A DNA stretch of 64,000 nt. Source: Roseitranquillus sp963776845 (lineage in GTDB: Bacteria; Pseudomonadota; Alphaproteobacteria; Rhodobacterales; Rhodobacteraceae). Positions 54,087 through 63,507 of the stretch are shown one piece after another. Position 1 is the stretch's first letter. Every line of letters begins with the position of its first letter. A program made the translations under genes and the position numbers. The stretch spans positions 1 to 64,000 of the forward strand of contig CAVZOJ010000020.1 in assembly GCA_963776845.1 (NCBI GenBank), written 5' to 3'. The notes under the pieces were generated by a model. That model was not told the origin of the DNA. It ran no database searches and worked only from the letters and a program-made list of their open reading frames with translations.

Positions 54087-54867
54087 GACGCGTTTCGGTC
54101 AGAAACTCGGTCAGGATCTCCGCGTATTCCGCCGGTTTCTCCACGCAGGGCAGGTGGCCGACCCCTTTGATGAGGCGATAGACCGCGCCCGGGATGAGGT
54201 CCGCTGTCGCCTTGACCAAGTCGGGCGGGGTCGAGCCATCCGTCTCCCCCGCGATGGCGAGCGTCGGCAGCGTCAGCGTGCGTGTCGCCTCGGTCAGATC
54301 GGCACCCGCGATGGCGGCCGAGCAGCCGGCGTAGCCTTCGGCCGGCTGGCGGACCAGCATGTTGCGCCAGGCCGCCAATGCGTCCGTCTTGCGGAAGTCC
54401 GGGCTGAACCACCGCTCCATCACGCCGTCGGCCAAGGCCTCGATCCCGTCCTTCTGGACGAGCTCGATGCGCTCTCGCCAGAGATCGTGCGTGCCGATCT
54501 TCGCCGCCGTGTTGGAGATGACCATCGTCCGCACCAGGTCCGGCCGCTTCGCCGCCAGCCCCTGCGCGATCATCCCTCCGATCGAGAGCCCGACGAAGGC
54601 CACCTCGCTCAACGAAAGCCGGTCGAGAAGCATCTCAACGTCGCAAACGAGCTGGTCCATCGTGTAGGGCCCAGGCGGACAATCGCTAAGGCCATGTCCG
54701 CGCTTGTCGTAGCGGATGATCCGCAATCCCCTTGGCAGACGTTCGACCACGCCGTCCCAGAGCCGGAGGTCGGTGCCGAGGGAATTGGCGAAGACGATCG
54801 CGGCGCCTTCGTCGTCGCCTTCGTCTCGATAGTGGAGGCGGAGGCCGTCGATGTCGGCGATCTTCAA
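54079..54867 (-). CDS. pcaD: 3-oxoadipate enol-lactonase
   Basis: Alpha/beta hydrolase that opens the enol-lactone to 3-oxoadipate; 262 residues. FANSLGTDLRLWDGVV, nucleophile VGLSIGGMIAQGLA, acid AGETDGSTPPDLV and His GVGHLPCVEKP match PcaD. The start is TTG 54867, overlapping the pobA stop (TTGA); no ATG or GTG lies upstream of the conserved DGLRLHYRDEG segment. The frame is intact. Confidence 0.9.
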   Translation of the reverse strand: MKIADIDGLRLHYRDEGDDEGAAIVFANSLGTDLRLWDGVVERLPRGLRIIRYDKRGHGLSDCPPGPYTMDQLVCDVEMLLDRLSLSEVAFVGLSIGGMIAQGLAAKRPDLVRTMVISNTAAKIGTHDLWRERIELVQKDGIEALADGVMERWFSPDFRKTDALAAWRNMLVRQPAEGYAGCSAAIAGADLTEATRTLTLPTLAIAGETDGSTPPDLVKATADLIPGAVYRLIKGVGHLPCVEKPAEYAEILTEFLTETRHV

Positions 54868-56022
54868 AATGGAACTCCCACGTATTGCTCTGCCATGCTG
54901 CGCTGCGCCGCCTCCGACGTCTCGAGGTAGGCAAGCTCGGCTTCCTGGAGCCTCTGGTCGAGACGCGGACTGGTCGGGAAATCGATGCATCGTCGTCGTA
55001 AACCACCAGGAGAAGCGGATGGCCTGCCAGACCCGCGCAAGCGCGCGCTCAGAGTAGCCGTCGATCCCCCGGTCGTCGCCTTGATAGTGGTCAACCAGCG
55101 CGTGGTACAGGTAGTGCACGTCGCCGATAGCCAGGTTCAATCCCTTGGCTCCGGTCGGCGGCACGATGTGCGCCGCGTCGCCGACGAGGAAGAGGTTGGT
55201 CCAGCGCATCGGCTCGGCCACGAATGAGCGGAGGGGTGCGATCGACTTCTCTATCGAGGGGCCTGTCACGAGCCGCTCTGCCGCGTCGTGCGGAATGCGC
55301 CGCCGGAGTTCATCCCAGAATGCGCTGTCGGTCCATTTCTCGACCGCGTCGTCAGCGGGGCATTGCAGGTAGTATCGGCTTAGATGGTCATTGCGCATCG
55401 AGCAGAGTGCGAAGCCGCGCGCGTGGTTGGCGTAGATCAATTCGTGGCTGACAGGGGGTGTCTCGGACAGGATCCCGAGCCAGCCGAAGGGATAGACGCG
55501 TTCGTAGGTGCGCAGGATCTCGCTCGGGATCGTCCTGCGGCTGACGCCGTGGTAGCCGTCGCACCCCACGATCCAGTCGCAGTCGACGCGGTGCGCGCCT
55601 CCCGCCTTGCGGTACGTGACGTGTCGCTCCGCGACGTGAAGCGCCACGTCTTCGGCTTCGTCGACCACGACCCCGCCCATCTTGTCGCGTGCGTCGTAGA
55701 GATCGTGCGTCACCTCGGTCTGGCCGTACACCATGACGTGCCGACCCGTCAGCCGCTCGAAGTCGATTCGGAAGCCACGGTTCTGGGCGGAGAGGTATGT
55801 GCCGGCATGCGGATACCCTTCACGGTCCATCCGGTCGCCGACACCCGCGGCGCGAAGCAGCTCGACGGAACCCCATTCCAGGACGCCGGCCCGAATCCGG
55901 CCCAGGACGTAGGCGCGGCTGTGACGCTCAAGAACGACGGTGTCGATGCCGGCACGGTGGAGGAGTTGCGACAGCAGAAGGCCCGACGGCCCGCCGCCGA
56001 CGATGCAGACCTGCGTTCGCAT
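54864..56022 (-). CDS. pobA: 4-hydroxybenzoate 3-monooxygenase, frameshifted
   Basis: FAD-dependent hydroxylase making protocatechuate from 4-hydroxybenzoate; about 386 residues. VCIVGGGPSGLLLSQLLHRAG binds FAD, VGCDGYHGVSR is the DG motif and LVGDAAHIVPPTGAKGLNLA the second FAD motif. One extra base in the TTTCCC run (54976-54981 on the plus strand) breaks the frame near the C-terminus at HRFP; TSPRLDQRLQEAELAYL then restores it to the end. The length is 3n+1. First gene of the pobA-pcaD-C-H-G operon. Confidence 0.88.
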
Positions 56023-56069
56023 GACCCGATCCTCCCCGCCGCAGGACGATGCCGCGGCGGGCGGCGGTG

Positions 56070-56399
56070 TCAACCGTGGGAGAATGCCAGCAATACGGTG
56101 CCGGTGAGGATCATGGCGGCGCCGAGGAGTTCGGCGGTGCCAAGTGACTGGCCGAACCATGTCGCTGCGACGAGGATCAGAAGCGTCTCTAGGCCAAGGA
56201 TCATCAGGTAGACGATGCTGATCGGCAGGTGCCGCAGCGCCGCGATCTCGGCCAGCACGGCGAGCAGGAGCGCCATCCCGATGATCGCCACCAGGACCGG
56301 CGCGTAGTTGCTGCTGAAGCGCGCCATCACGACCGTAGCGCCGGCATAGCCGAGAGCGGACATCATGATGAGTGCGGTGGCGCTCGCAGTGGCGGACAT
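56070..56399 (-). CDS. Small four-helix transporter (SMR/EamA-like)
   Basis: A 109-residue membrane protein with four predicted helices. The C-terminal half (SIVYLMILGLETLLILVAAT, then GQSLGTAELLGAAMILTG) follows the pattern of small multidrug resistance and EamA exporters. ATG 56399. Substrate is unknown; it neither belongs clearly to the pca operon nor to the genes upstream. The frame is intact. Confidence 0.65.
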   Translation of the reverse strand: MSATASATALIMMSALGYAGATVVMARFSSNYAPVLVAIIGMALLLAVLAEIAALRHLPISIVYLMILGLETLLILVAATWFGQSLGTAELLGAAMILTGTVLLAFSHG

Positions 56400-56471
56400 G
56401 GCTCTTCGCTCGATGCTGGATCTACGACGATCGTGGCGCGGGCGTAATGCTCGGGGGTAGGCCGGAAAACC

Positions 56472-57473
56472 TTACCCAGCGTCAGCCGTGCGGAGGGCGC
56501 GCGCGAAGACGTCGGGGTCGACATTGCCGCCGGTCACGACGACCACAACGGCGTCGCCCTCGATCGCCTCTCGCCTGAAGAGGGCCGCCGCAAGCGCAAC
56601 GGCGCCGCCAGGCTCGGCCACGATCTTGAGGCGCAGGAATGCGTGAGCCATTGCCCGCAGCGCCTCGTCGTCGGAGACGGCGATCCCGGGCCCGCAATGC
56701 GCCTGCATGATCGGGAAGGTCAGCTCTCCGGGGCGCGGCGTGACGATCGCATCGCAGATCGATCCGGTGTTCCGATCGTTGCCCGTGATCCGCCCGACGT
56801 CGAGGGAGCGGCGCACGTCGTCGAAGCCTTGCGGTTCGACCGGACGCACCCGGAGGCCCGGTCCCCGCTCCGCCAGCGCCAACGCGATACCTGATGTCAG
56901 CCCGCCGCCACCGCAACAGACGAGCACGTCCGCACGCGTGACGCCGAAGACCGGCGCCTGCTGCGAGATCTCGATGCCGCACGTGCCCTGTCCGGCGATG
57001 ACCGCAGGCTCGTCGTAGGGTCGGATCAGCGTCAGGCCCCGCTCCTTCGCCAGCGTCTCGCCGATCTTCTCGCGGCTCTCTCCCCAACGGTCGTACGTGA
57101 CGACCTCGGCGCCAAGGGCACGGGTATTGGCCAATTTCAGGCGCGGTGCGTCATCGGGCATGACGATGACCGCGGGGATGCCGTGCAGCCGCGCGGCGTT
57201 CGCCACGCCCTGCGCGTGATTGCCGGAGGAATAGGCAAGCACGCCGCGTGCGCGAACATCGTCCGGCAGCGACGACACCGCGTTCATCCCGCCGCGGAAC
57301 TTGAAGCTGCCGGTGTGCTGCAGGCACTCCGCCTTCACCAGAACGCGGCGTCCAGCGATTTCGTCGAGGAACGGCGACGTCAGCATCGGTGTGCGACGCG
57401 CATGGCCCGCGATGCGCTCCATCGCTTCGCCCACCATCGCGGCGCTCGCCGAGAGCGTGTCCGAAACGGTCAT
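56472..57473 (-). CDS. PLP-dependent threonine/serine dehydratase family protein
   Basis: Fold-type II PLP enzyme of 333 residues without an ACT regulatory domain, so a catabolic threonine ammonia-lyase, serine racemase or hydroxyaspartate ammonia-lyase. The PLP lysine is in HTGSFKFRGGMNAV, the substrate loop YSSGNHAQGVANAAR, and the phosphate loop CCGGGGLTSGIALAL. ATG 57473 lies one base after the stop of the hydrolase gene upstream. The frame is intact. Confidence 0.85.
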   Translation of the reverse strand: MTVSDTLSASAAMVGEAMERIAGHARRTPMLTSPFLDEIAGRRVLVKAECLQHTGSFKFRGGMNAVSSLPDDVRARGVLAYSSGNHAQGVANAARLHGIPAVIVMPDDAPRLKLANTRALGAEVVTYDRWGESREKIGETLAKERGLTLIRPYDEPAVIAGQGTCGIEISQQAPVFGVTRADVLVCCGGGGLTSGIALALAERGPGLRVRPVEPQGFDDVRRSLDVGRITGNDRNTGSICDAIVTPRPGELTFPIMQAHCGPGIAVSDDEALRAMAHAFLRLKIVAEPGGAVALAAALFRREAIEGDAVVVVVTGGNVDPDVFARALRTADAG

Positions 57474-57474
57474 G

Positions 57475-58299
57475 TCAGCGCCCGATCCGATCGAGCCAGG
57501 TCGAGAGAGCCGATACCGCCTCCGGCTCGTCGAGGAACGGTACGTGCCCGCGGCCCGGCACCTCGGCATAGATGAGGTCAGATCTGCGGCGGCGCATCTC
57601 GGCCGCCGTCTCCTCGCTGATGATGTCGCTGTTGGCACCACGGATCAGCGCCAAAGGCACGTCGCCGATAGCATCGAAGAGTGGCCATAGATCGGGCGCA
57701 AGGTCCGCCGCATCCGCCAGCACAGCCTCTCGCAGGCGCGGATCGTAGTTGATCTCCAAACCGTGGGACATCTCGCGGTAATGCTTCCGCACCTCCGTCT
57801 CCCACCGTTCGGTCGGCACGCCCTCGAAGCCAGCGAGGAGTCTTGCGCGCATCGCAACGGCCTCGGCATGCGTCTTCTCGACTGGATTGCGACCGACGTA
57901 GCCGCGGATCACCTCGAGCCCCTCGGGCGCAATAATGGGGCCGATGTCGTTGAGCGCGAGGCCGAGCACGCGCGCCGGCGCATGCGCGGCAAGACCCATG
58001 CCGATGATCCCTCCCCGCGAGGTGCCTAGGATGGCGGCGGACGAGAGTGCCAGATGGTCGAGAAGAGAAAGCGCATCCTGCGCCTCGAACGTGACCTTGT
58101 ACGTCGAAGGGTCGGCCCAGTCCGAATGGCCGCGCCCCCGGTAGTCGAGGCGGATCAGGCGGACGCCTTTTAGGTGCGGGGCGATGTAATCGAAGTCACT
58201 GCCGTTCCGCGTCAGGCCGGCAAGGGCGAGAATCGGCAGTCCGTCGCCCTCGTCCGTGTAGTGCAGGTCGGTGCCGTCAGGGGCATCGAAGCGGGGCAT
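57475..58299 (-). CDS. Alpha/beta hydrolase
   Basis: Serine hydrolase of 274 residues. Oxyanion segment ALAGLTRNGSDFDYIA, RLDYRGRGHSDW, nucleophile in ILGTSRGGIIGMGLA, acid region IRGANSDIISEE and His in VPGRGHVPFLDEP. Start and stop abut or overlap its neighbours (TGATG with the dehalogenase), so the three genes 58985 to 56472 form an operon. Substrate is unknown. The frame is intact. Confidence 0.82.
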   Translation of the reverse strand: MPRFDAPDGTDLHYTDEGDGLPILALAGLTRNGSDFDYIAPHLKGVRLIRLDYRGRGHSDWADPSTYKVTFEAQDALSLLDHLALSSAAILGTSRGGIIGMGLAAHAPARVLGLALNDIGPIIAPEGLEVIRGYVGRNPVEKTHAEAVAMRARLLAGFEGVPTERWETEVRKHYREMSHGLEINYDPRLREAVLADAADLAPDLWPLFDAIGDVPLALIRGANSDIISEETAAEMRRRRSDLIYAEVPGRGHVPFLDEPEAVSALSTWLDRIGR

Positions 58300-58985
58300 C
58301 AGCGCACCTCCAGCAGGTGGGGAAGATCGGAGAGGTCGGGCGCCACCAATTCGGGTCGCGCGGGCAGCCGCTCGACCGGCTCGCTCCGTCTGTTCACCCA
58401 GACGGTGCGGAAGCCGTGCAGCGCGGCACCCGCGACGTCCCAGCCGTTGGACGAGACGAAGCGGACCGCGCGCGGCGAGGTCCCGAAGCGGTGGTCGACA
58501 ATGGCGTAGACCCGCGGATCGGGCTTGAAGACCCCGATTGTCTCGACCGACAGGACGTCGTCGAGGAGGTCGCCGATCCCCGCCGACGTCACTGCAGTGG
58601 ACAGCATTCCGTGGGAACCATTGGACAGGATCGCGGTTGTCGCCCCCGCCTCCTTGAGACGGCGCAGCACGTCATGCACCTCCGGGTAGGCGTCAAGCTG
58701 CTCGTAGAGCTCCAGAAGCCGCACGCGAAGCTCAGGATCGGCCAGGTCGGTTGCCTCCAGAGCCCAATCGAGCGACTCCTGCGTGATCTGCCAGAAGTCG
58801 ACGTAATGCCCCGTGATCTGGCGGAGCCAAGAGTAAGACAGCTGCTTCTGCCGCCAATTCTCGGCGACTTCCACCCAGCGGAGAGCGAATGGGGTGTCCG
58901 GCGCCGCGTCGGCGAGCCTCCGCGCCGCTGCCGCGACGTCGAACAGCGTGCCGTAGGCATCGAATACGAAGATGGGCGCCGTCAC
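58299..58985 (-). CDS. (S)-2-haloacid dehalogenase, type II
   Basis: HAD-superfamily dehalogenase of 228 residues. The nucleophile Asp is in VFDAYGTLFDV, with LSNGSHGML, GVFKPDPRVYAIVD (Lys and Tyr), and FVSSNGWDVAGA supplying the remaining catalytic Ser, Asn and Asp known for L-2-haloacid dehalogenases. GTG 58985 follows a GGGGGAA site. Physiological substrate unknown. The frame is intact. Confidence 0.85.
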   Translation of the reverse strand: MTAPIFVFDAYGTLFDVAAAARRLADAAPDTPFALRWVEVAENWRQKQLSYSWLRQITGHYVDFWQITQESLDWALEATDLADPELRVRLLELYEQLDAYPEVHDVLRRLKEAGATTAILSNGSHGMLSTAVTSAGIGDLLDDVLSVETIGVFKPDPRVYAIVDHRFGTSPRAVRFVSSNGWDVAGAALHGFRTVWVNRRSEPVERLPARPELVAPDLSDLPHLLEVR

Positions 58986-59109
58986 TGTTTCCCCCGTGTT
59001 GCCCGCATCCTGACATGCGGCCGCAGCGGGGTGAAGCAATCAGTCGCCAATGCTCCGTGGCAGGCGCGCCGGTGGCGCTTCCACCGGAAAGTGCATCAGG
59101 GGAGCGCCT

Positions 59110-60093
59110 CTAGGACCGGCGTCGCGCCTCGGGCAGGATCGTCTCCTCGACGAGGCGATGCAGGTCGCCGGCATAGCCTTGGGAGCGCGCTGGTCGGTCG
59201 GGATCGGAGGTCACGGCCACAGTCAGCGCGAGGTCGCGAACCACCCAGATCATTTGTCCGCCATAGCCGCGCGCATACGCAACGTCGTGCCCGGCCATCT
59301 GGAACAGGAACCAGCCGTAGCCGTATCCATCGCCGGAGTAGCGGGAGCGCGTGCGTGGTGTCCATGCCTGCTCGACCCAACGGCGGGGGACGACGCCGAG
59401 GTCGGTGCGCCACGCCTCTCCGAAGCGGATCATCGCGAGCGGCGACAGCGCCATGTTGTTGCCGCCCATGTACCGTCCCTGCGGATCGCGGGTCCAGGGA
59501 GGTATGCGGATGTCGAGCGGGTCGCCGACGCGCTGACGCGCCTGTTCGAGCAGGGACAGCCCTGTCGCCTGTGCCAGCACCGCGCCGAGGACATGTGTGT
59601 TGCCTGTCGAGTAAAGCATCCGGCCACCGGGCTCTGCCACCATCGGCCGGGAGAGCGCGTGGGCGACCCAATCGTCGCTCTCGACCCAGGCGCCGTAGTT
59701 GCCGCCTGACGTGCGGTCGAGGCCGGCGCGCATGGAAAGGAGGTCGCCGAGGGTCACATTGCTCACGCCCGGTTCGGCGCCGCGTGGTATCAGGCCCGGT
59801 GCAAGCTCCCCAAGCGTTGCCTCGGTGCCCGGCAGTTCGCCCCGGTCAATGGCGATGCCGACGAGAGCCGACACTACGGACTTCGAGACCGACTTGACGT
59901 TGACGGCGACGTCGATCGCGGGACCGCGCAGCGCCTCGGCGCGGACCACGGACCCGTCCTCGGCAACGACAAGGCTGCGTAGCTGATCGAGGGTGCGGGC
60001 GCGGTCGTAGGCGGCGCCGAAACGCGACTGCGCTGTGGCCAATCCGGCGAATGGAAGCCCGGCGAGGGCGGCGATGAGGGTGCGACGATTCAT
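59110..60093 (-). CDS. Secreted serine hydrolase, beta-lactamase class C fold
   Basis: A 327-residue protein of the beta-lactamase/6-aminohexanoate hydrolase group. Signal MNRRTLIAALAGLPFAGLA at the N-terminus. The SxxK catalytic motif is SVSK (near residue 68), the YxN motif is YSTGN, and the third element is HDVAYARGYGGQM. Single gene with ATG 60093. Substrate is unknown. The frame is intact. Confidence 0.82.
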   Translation of the reverse strand: MNRRTLIAALAGLPFAGLATAQSRFGAAYDRARTLDQLRSLVVAEDGSVVRAEALRGPAIDVAVNVKSVSKSVVSALVGIAIDRGELPGTEATLGELAPGLIPRGAEPGVSNVTLGDLLSMRAGLDRTSGGNYGAWVESDDWVAHALSRPMVAEPGGRMLYSTGNTHVLGAVLAQATGLSLLEQARQRVGDPLDIRIPPWTRDPQGRYMGGNNMALSPLAMIRFGEAWRTDLGVVPRRWVEQAWTPRTRSRYSGDGYGYGWFLFQMAGHDVAYARGYGGQMIWVVRDLALTVAVTSDPDRPARSQGYAGDLHRLVEETILPEARRRS

Positions 60094-60387
60094 GGTCGGA
60101 GAGGTAGAGGCCGGGCGGCGTCATTCGAGGACGCTCGCGGGGTTGTCAGAGGCGTTGGCATGATGCGGACCGGCTTGTGTTGCGGCGATGCAAGCCCTGT
60201 CCGGCTGGATCGGGCGCACCTGAAAGCGGACTGCATGAAATCTGCGCGCGGCAACCGAATGCGTAGGGAGGTCCGCTGGAGTTCCTGGAGCGAGGCGGCG
60301 CAGGCTCCAGCACGGCCCTAGACTGGCCTTGCGGCATTGCCTCGCAGGTGGCGAGGAGCATTCCGAGGACGCCTCGTTGCCGCTTTG

Positions 60388-61198
60388 TCAGGCGGAGATA
60401 TTCTCGGGCTGGGGCATGCCGAGGATGTGGTACCCGCCATCGACGTGCACGATCTCGCCCGTTGTGCAGACGCCGTAGTCCGACGTCAGCCAGACTGCGG
60501 TGCCGCCGACCGCCTCGAGCGTGGCGTTCGCGCGGAGCGGGGCGTTCTCGTGGGTGTGGCGGAAGGTCTTGCGGGCGCCGCCGATCGCCGCGCCAGCCAG
60601 TGTCTTCATCGGACCCGGCGATAGCGCGTTCACGCGGATGCCTTCGGGCCCGAGGTCGTTTGCGAGGTAGCGAACGGTGGACTCCAAAGCTGCCTTGGCG
60701 ACGCCCATGACGTTGTAGAACGGGGTGACCTTGTTGGAGCCCTGGTAGGTCAATGTCAGGATGCTGCCGCCTGCGCGCTCTCCGTCCTTCAGCATCATGG
60801 GTCGGGCGCGACGCGCGACGTCGATGAGCGAATAGCAGGAGATCTGCAGAGACCGCTGGAAGTTCTCGTGGCTCGTATCGACGAAACGGCCGGTCAACTC
60901 GGACTTGTCGGAGAAGGCGATGGCGTGGACGACAAAGTCGAGAGAACCCCATGTCTCGGAGATACGTCCGAACGCCGCATCCATCTTCTGCGGATCGGCG
61001 ACGTCGACATCAACGAGGATGTCCGAGCCTGCCGAGGCGGCGAGCGGCTCTACACGGCGAAGAAGGGCCTCGCCCTGGTGCGAGAAGGCGAGGGTCGGCG
61101 CCTTCCGCCGCCATCGCGCGGGCGATGCCCCAAGCGATAGAGCGATCGTTGGCAACGCCCATGATGAGGCCGCGCTTGCCGGCCAGAAGCTCAGCCAC
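60388..61198 (-). CDS. fabI: Enoyl-ACP reductase, frameshifted
   Basis: NADH-dependent last step of the fatty acid elongation cycle; 270 residues when corrected. LLAGKRGLIMGVANDRSIAW is the nucleotide loop, and the Tyr-x6-Lys active site is YNVMGVAK. One extra C (GGG at 61092-61094 on the plus strand) after AAEGAD breaks the frame; LAFSHQGEALLRR then continues. GTG 61198 overlaps the fabB stop by eight bases. FabI is often essential, so this insertion is suspected to be an assembly error. Confidence 0.9.
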
Positions 61199-62423
61199 CG
61201 CGCACCTTGGAGAGAAGCATTGAGCCATTCGTCCCGCCGAAGCCGAACGAGTTGGTCATGACTGTATCGAGGCCAGCGGCCTCCACGGTCTCGGTGGCGA
61301 TCTCGCGCGGCTCGAGCGCAGGGTCCAGCGTCTCGACGTTGATCGAGGGCGCGATGAAGTCGTCCCGCAGCATCAGCAGGCAGTAGATCGCCTCCTGCGC
61401 ACCGGTCGCGCCCTGGCTGTGACCGGTCATCGACTTCGTCGACGAGATCGGAGGCTGGTCCTCAGGGAAGACGCGCCGCACAGCCTCGACCTCGCCCACG
61501 TCTCCCACGGGCGTCGATGTGCCGTGGGCATTGATGTAGCTCACGCGCCGCCCCTCAGGCAGCGTGCGGAGAGCGAGACGCATGGCGCGCTCCCCCCCTT
61601 CTCCGGACGGGGCGACCATGTCGTGCCCGTCCGACGTGGCGCCAAAACCCGTGACTTCGGCGTAGATGCGGGCGCCCCTGGCCTGCGCCCGCTCCAGCGG
61701 CTCGAGCACCACCATGCCGCCGCCACCGGCGATGACGAACCCGTCGCGGTCGGCGTCGAAGGCGCGGCTGGCACGCTCCGGCGTGTCGTTGAACTTAGAC
61801 GACATCGCCCCCATCGCGTCGAAGAGGCAGGAGAGCGTCCAGTCGAGTTCCTCGCCGCCGCCGGCGAACATGACGTCCTGCTGGCCGAGCGCGACCTGCT
61901 GCGCCGCCATGCCGATGCAGTGCAGCGAGGTCGAGCAGGCCGAGGTGATCGAGAAGTTCATCCCCTTGATCTTGAACGCCGTCGAGAGGTTGGCGGAGAT
62001 CGTCGAGGACATGCACTTCGGGACCGCGAACGGCCCGATCCGCTTCGGGCTTCCCTTCTGCAGGACGGTCTGATGCGCATCGAACATGGCCGAAGTCGAG
62101 GGCCCGCCGGAGCCCGCGATGAGGCCGGTCATAGGGTTCGAGACGTCATCAACCGAGAGGCCCGCATCCTCGATCGCCTGGCGCATCGAGATGTAGGCGT
62201 AGGCGGCACCCGGACCCATGAAACGCAACGGACGCTTGTCGACATGGTCGGCGACGGCGATTTTGAGCGTTCCGGCGACCTGGCTGCGAAAGCCGTGCTC
62301 GGCCATCTCGGGCGACGCTTCGATACCGGAGCGACCCGCCTTGAGCGACGCCGCGACCTCTTCGGCGTCGTTGCCGATGGGTGACACGACGCCCACTCCG
62401 CTAATGACGACGCGCCGCATCAT
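61191..62423 (-). CDS. fabB: 3-oxoacyl-ACP synthase I
   Basis: Condensing enzyme needed for unsaturated fatty acids; 410 residues. Catalytic Cys in ITSACSTSLHCIGMAAQQ, His in NAHGTSTPVGD and His in MTGHSQGATGAQE, then TNSFGFGGTNGSM near the end. ATG 62423 overlaps the fabA stop (ATGA). The frame is intact. Middle gene of fabA-fabB-fabI. Confidence 0.95.
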   Translation of the reverse strand: MMRRVVISGVGVVSPIGNDAEEVAASLKAGRSGIEASPEMAEHGFRSQVAGTLKIAVADHVDKRPLRFMGPGAAYAYISMRQAIEDAGLSVDDVSNPMTGLIAGSGGPSTSAMFDAHQTVLQKGSPKRIGPFAVPKCMSSTISANLSTAFKIKGMNFSITSACSTSLHCIGMAAQQVALGQQDVMFAGGGEELDWTLSCLFDAMGAMSSKFNDTPERASRAFDADRDGFVIAGGGGMVVLEPLERAQARGARIYAEVTGFGATSDGHDMVAPSGEGGERAMRLALRTLPEGRRVSYINAHGTSTPVGDVGEVEAVRRVFPEDQPPISSTKSMTGHSQGATGAQEAIYCLLMLRDDFIAPSINVETLDPALEPREIATETVEAAGLDTVMTNSFGFGGTNGSMLLSKVRGG

Positions 62424-62927
62424 TCCGAGAAGAGCCCCACCTTGAGACCATCGGCGCGATAAATTTCCTCGCCGTCGGCAAGCAACCTGCCGCCGGCGAT
62501 TCCCATCTTGAGCCTGCGGTCGATCACGCGGGTGAAGTCGACGATGTAGGTCACGAGAGCTGTCTTCGGCGTTACCATTGCGGAGAACTTGACCTCGCCG
62601 ACCCCAAGTGCGCGCCCGCGACCCTGCATGCCCCGCCAGCCGAGATTGAAGCCGGTCAGTTGCCAAAGCGCGTCGAGCCCGAGGCATCCCGGCATCACCG
62701 GGTCGCCCGGGAAGTGACATTTGAAGAACCAGAGGTCGGGGTCGATGTCGAACTCCGCCTTGACGTGGCCCTTGCCGTGCAGGCCGCCGTCGGCGCTGAT
62801 CTCGGTGATACGGTCCATCATCAGCATCGGCGGTTCCGGGAAGCTGCGGATTGCCGGGACCAAAGAGCTCGCCCCGAGCACATTGGAGCAGTCCCTCCTT
62901 ATCGAAACTGCTCGGAAAATCAGCCAT
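62420..62927 (-). CDS. fabA: 3-hydroxydecanoyl-ACP dehydratase/isomerase, frameshifted
   Basis: Dehydratase and trans-2/cis-3 isomerase that opens the anaerobic route to unsaturated fatty acids; about 169 residues. N-terminus MADFPSSFDKEGLLQCARGE, active-site His and Asp in CHFPGDPVMPGCLGLDALWQ, and MLMMDRITEIS. One extra C (GGG at 62838-62840 on the plus strand) breaks the frame at NPQLP; PEPPMLMMD restores it. The length is 3n+1. ATG 62927; divergent from irr. Confidence 0.9.
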
Positions 62928-63069
62928 ATCGCCGGGCGCTCCCACGGTCTCACGTCGGCGCAAGCTCTATCACTCGTGCCGCCGGAAGGGCAAGCGGGCG
63001 GCCGAACGCCGGCCCACACCCGGATAATCCGTTTGAAAGCTGGGCACTTGCCACACTATATTGCATCGC

Positions 63070-63507
63070 ATGAGTGAGCAGATGTCAGCGGCGGATCAGG
63101 TCGCCCGCGATCGTGGGGCGGCGTGGCTCAACCGGGCCGGTTTGCGGCCGACACGGCAGCGCGTATCGCTTGCCGCGCTTCTGGTCGGCGATGGCGAAAA
63201 TCGTCACGTCACGGCCGAGAGCCTGCACGCGGCGGCGCAGCACGTCGGCGCATCGGTATCGCTGGCGACGGTCTATAACACGTTGAAAGCTTTCTGCGAT
63301 GCTGGACTGATGCAGGAAGTCACGGTCGACGGGGCGCGCAGCTACTTCGACACGCGAATGGATGATCACCCGCACTTCTTCTGGGAAGACACTGCGCGCT
63401 TGACCGACGCGCCCTCGGAGGAGCTCCAGATCGCGCGTCTGCCGAAGGCACCCGAGGGTGCGGAGGTGGTCAGCGTCGACGTGGTCATACGGCTCCGGCG
63501 CACGTGA
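63070..63507 (+). CDS. irr: Iron response regulator Irr (Fur family)
   Basis: Haem- and iron-linked regulator of 145 residues, typical of Rhizobiales. The winged helix is at residues 18-70 (LRPTRQRVSLAALLV, VSLATVYNTLKAFCDAG). The haem/metal segment that is usually HHHFF reads HPHFFWED here. The C-terminus VVSVDVVIRLRR is typical. ATG 63070 is preferred to the in-frame TTG at 63061. It diverges from fabA-B-I, a common arrangement; the shared 142-bp gap shows no obvious ICE box. The stop overlaps the next gene. Confidence 0.9.
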   Translation: MSEQMSAADQVARDRGAAWLNRAGLRPTRQRVSLAALLVGDGENRHVTAESLHAAAQHVGASVSLATVYNTLKAFCDAGLMQEVTVDGARSYFDTRMDDHPHFFWEDTARLTDAPSEELQIARLPKAPEGAEVVSVDVVIRLRRT

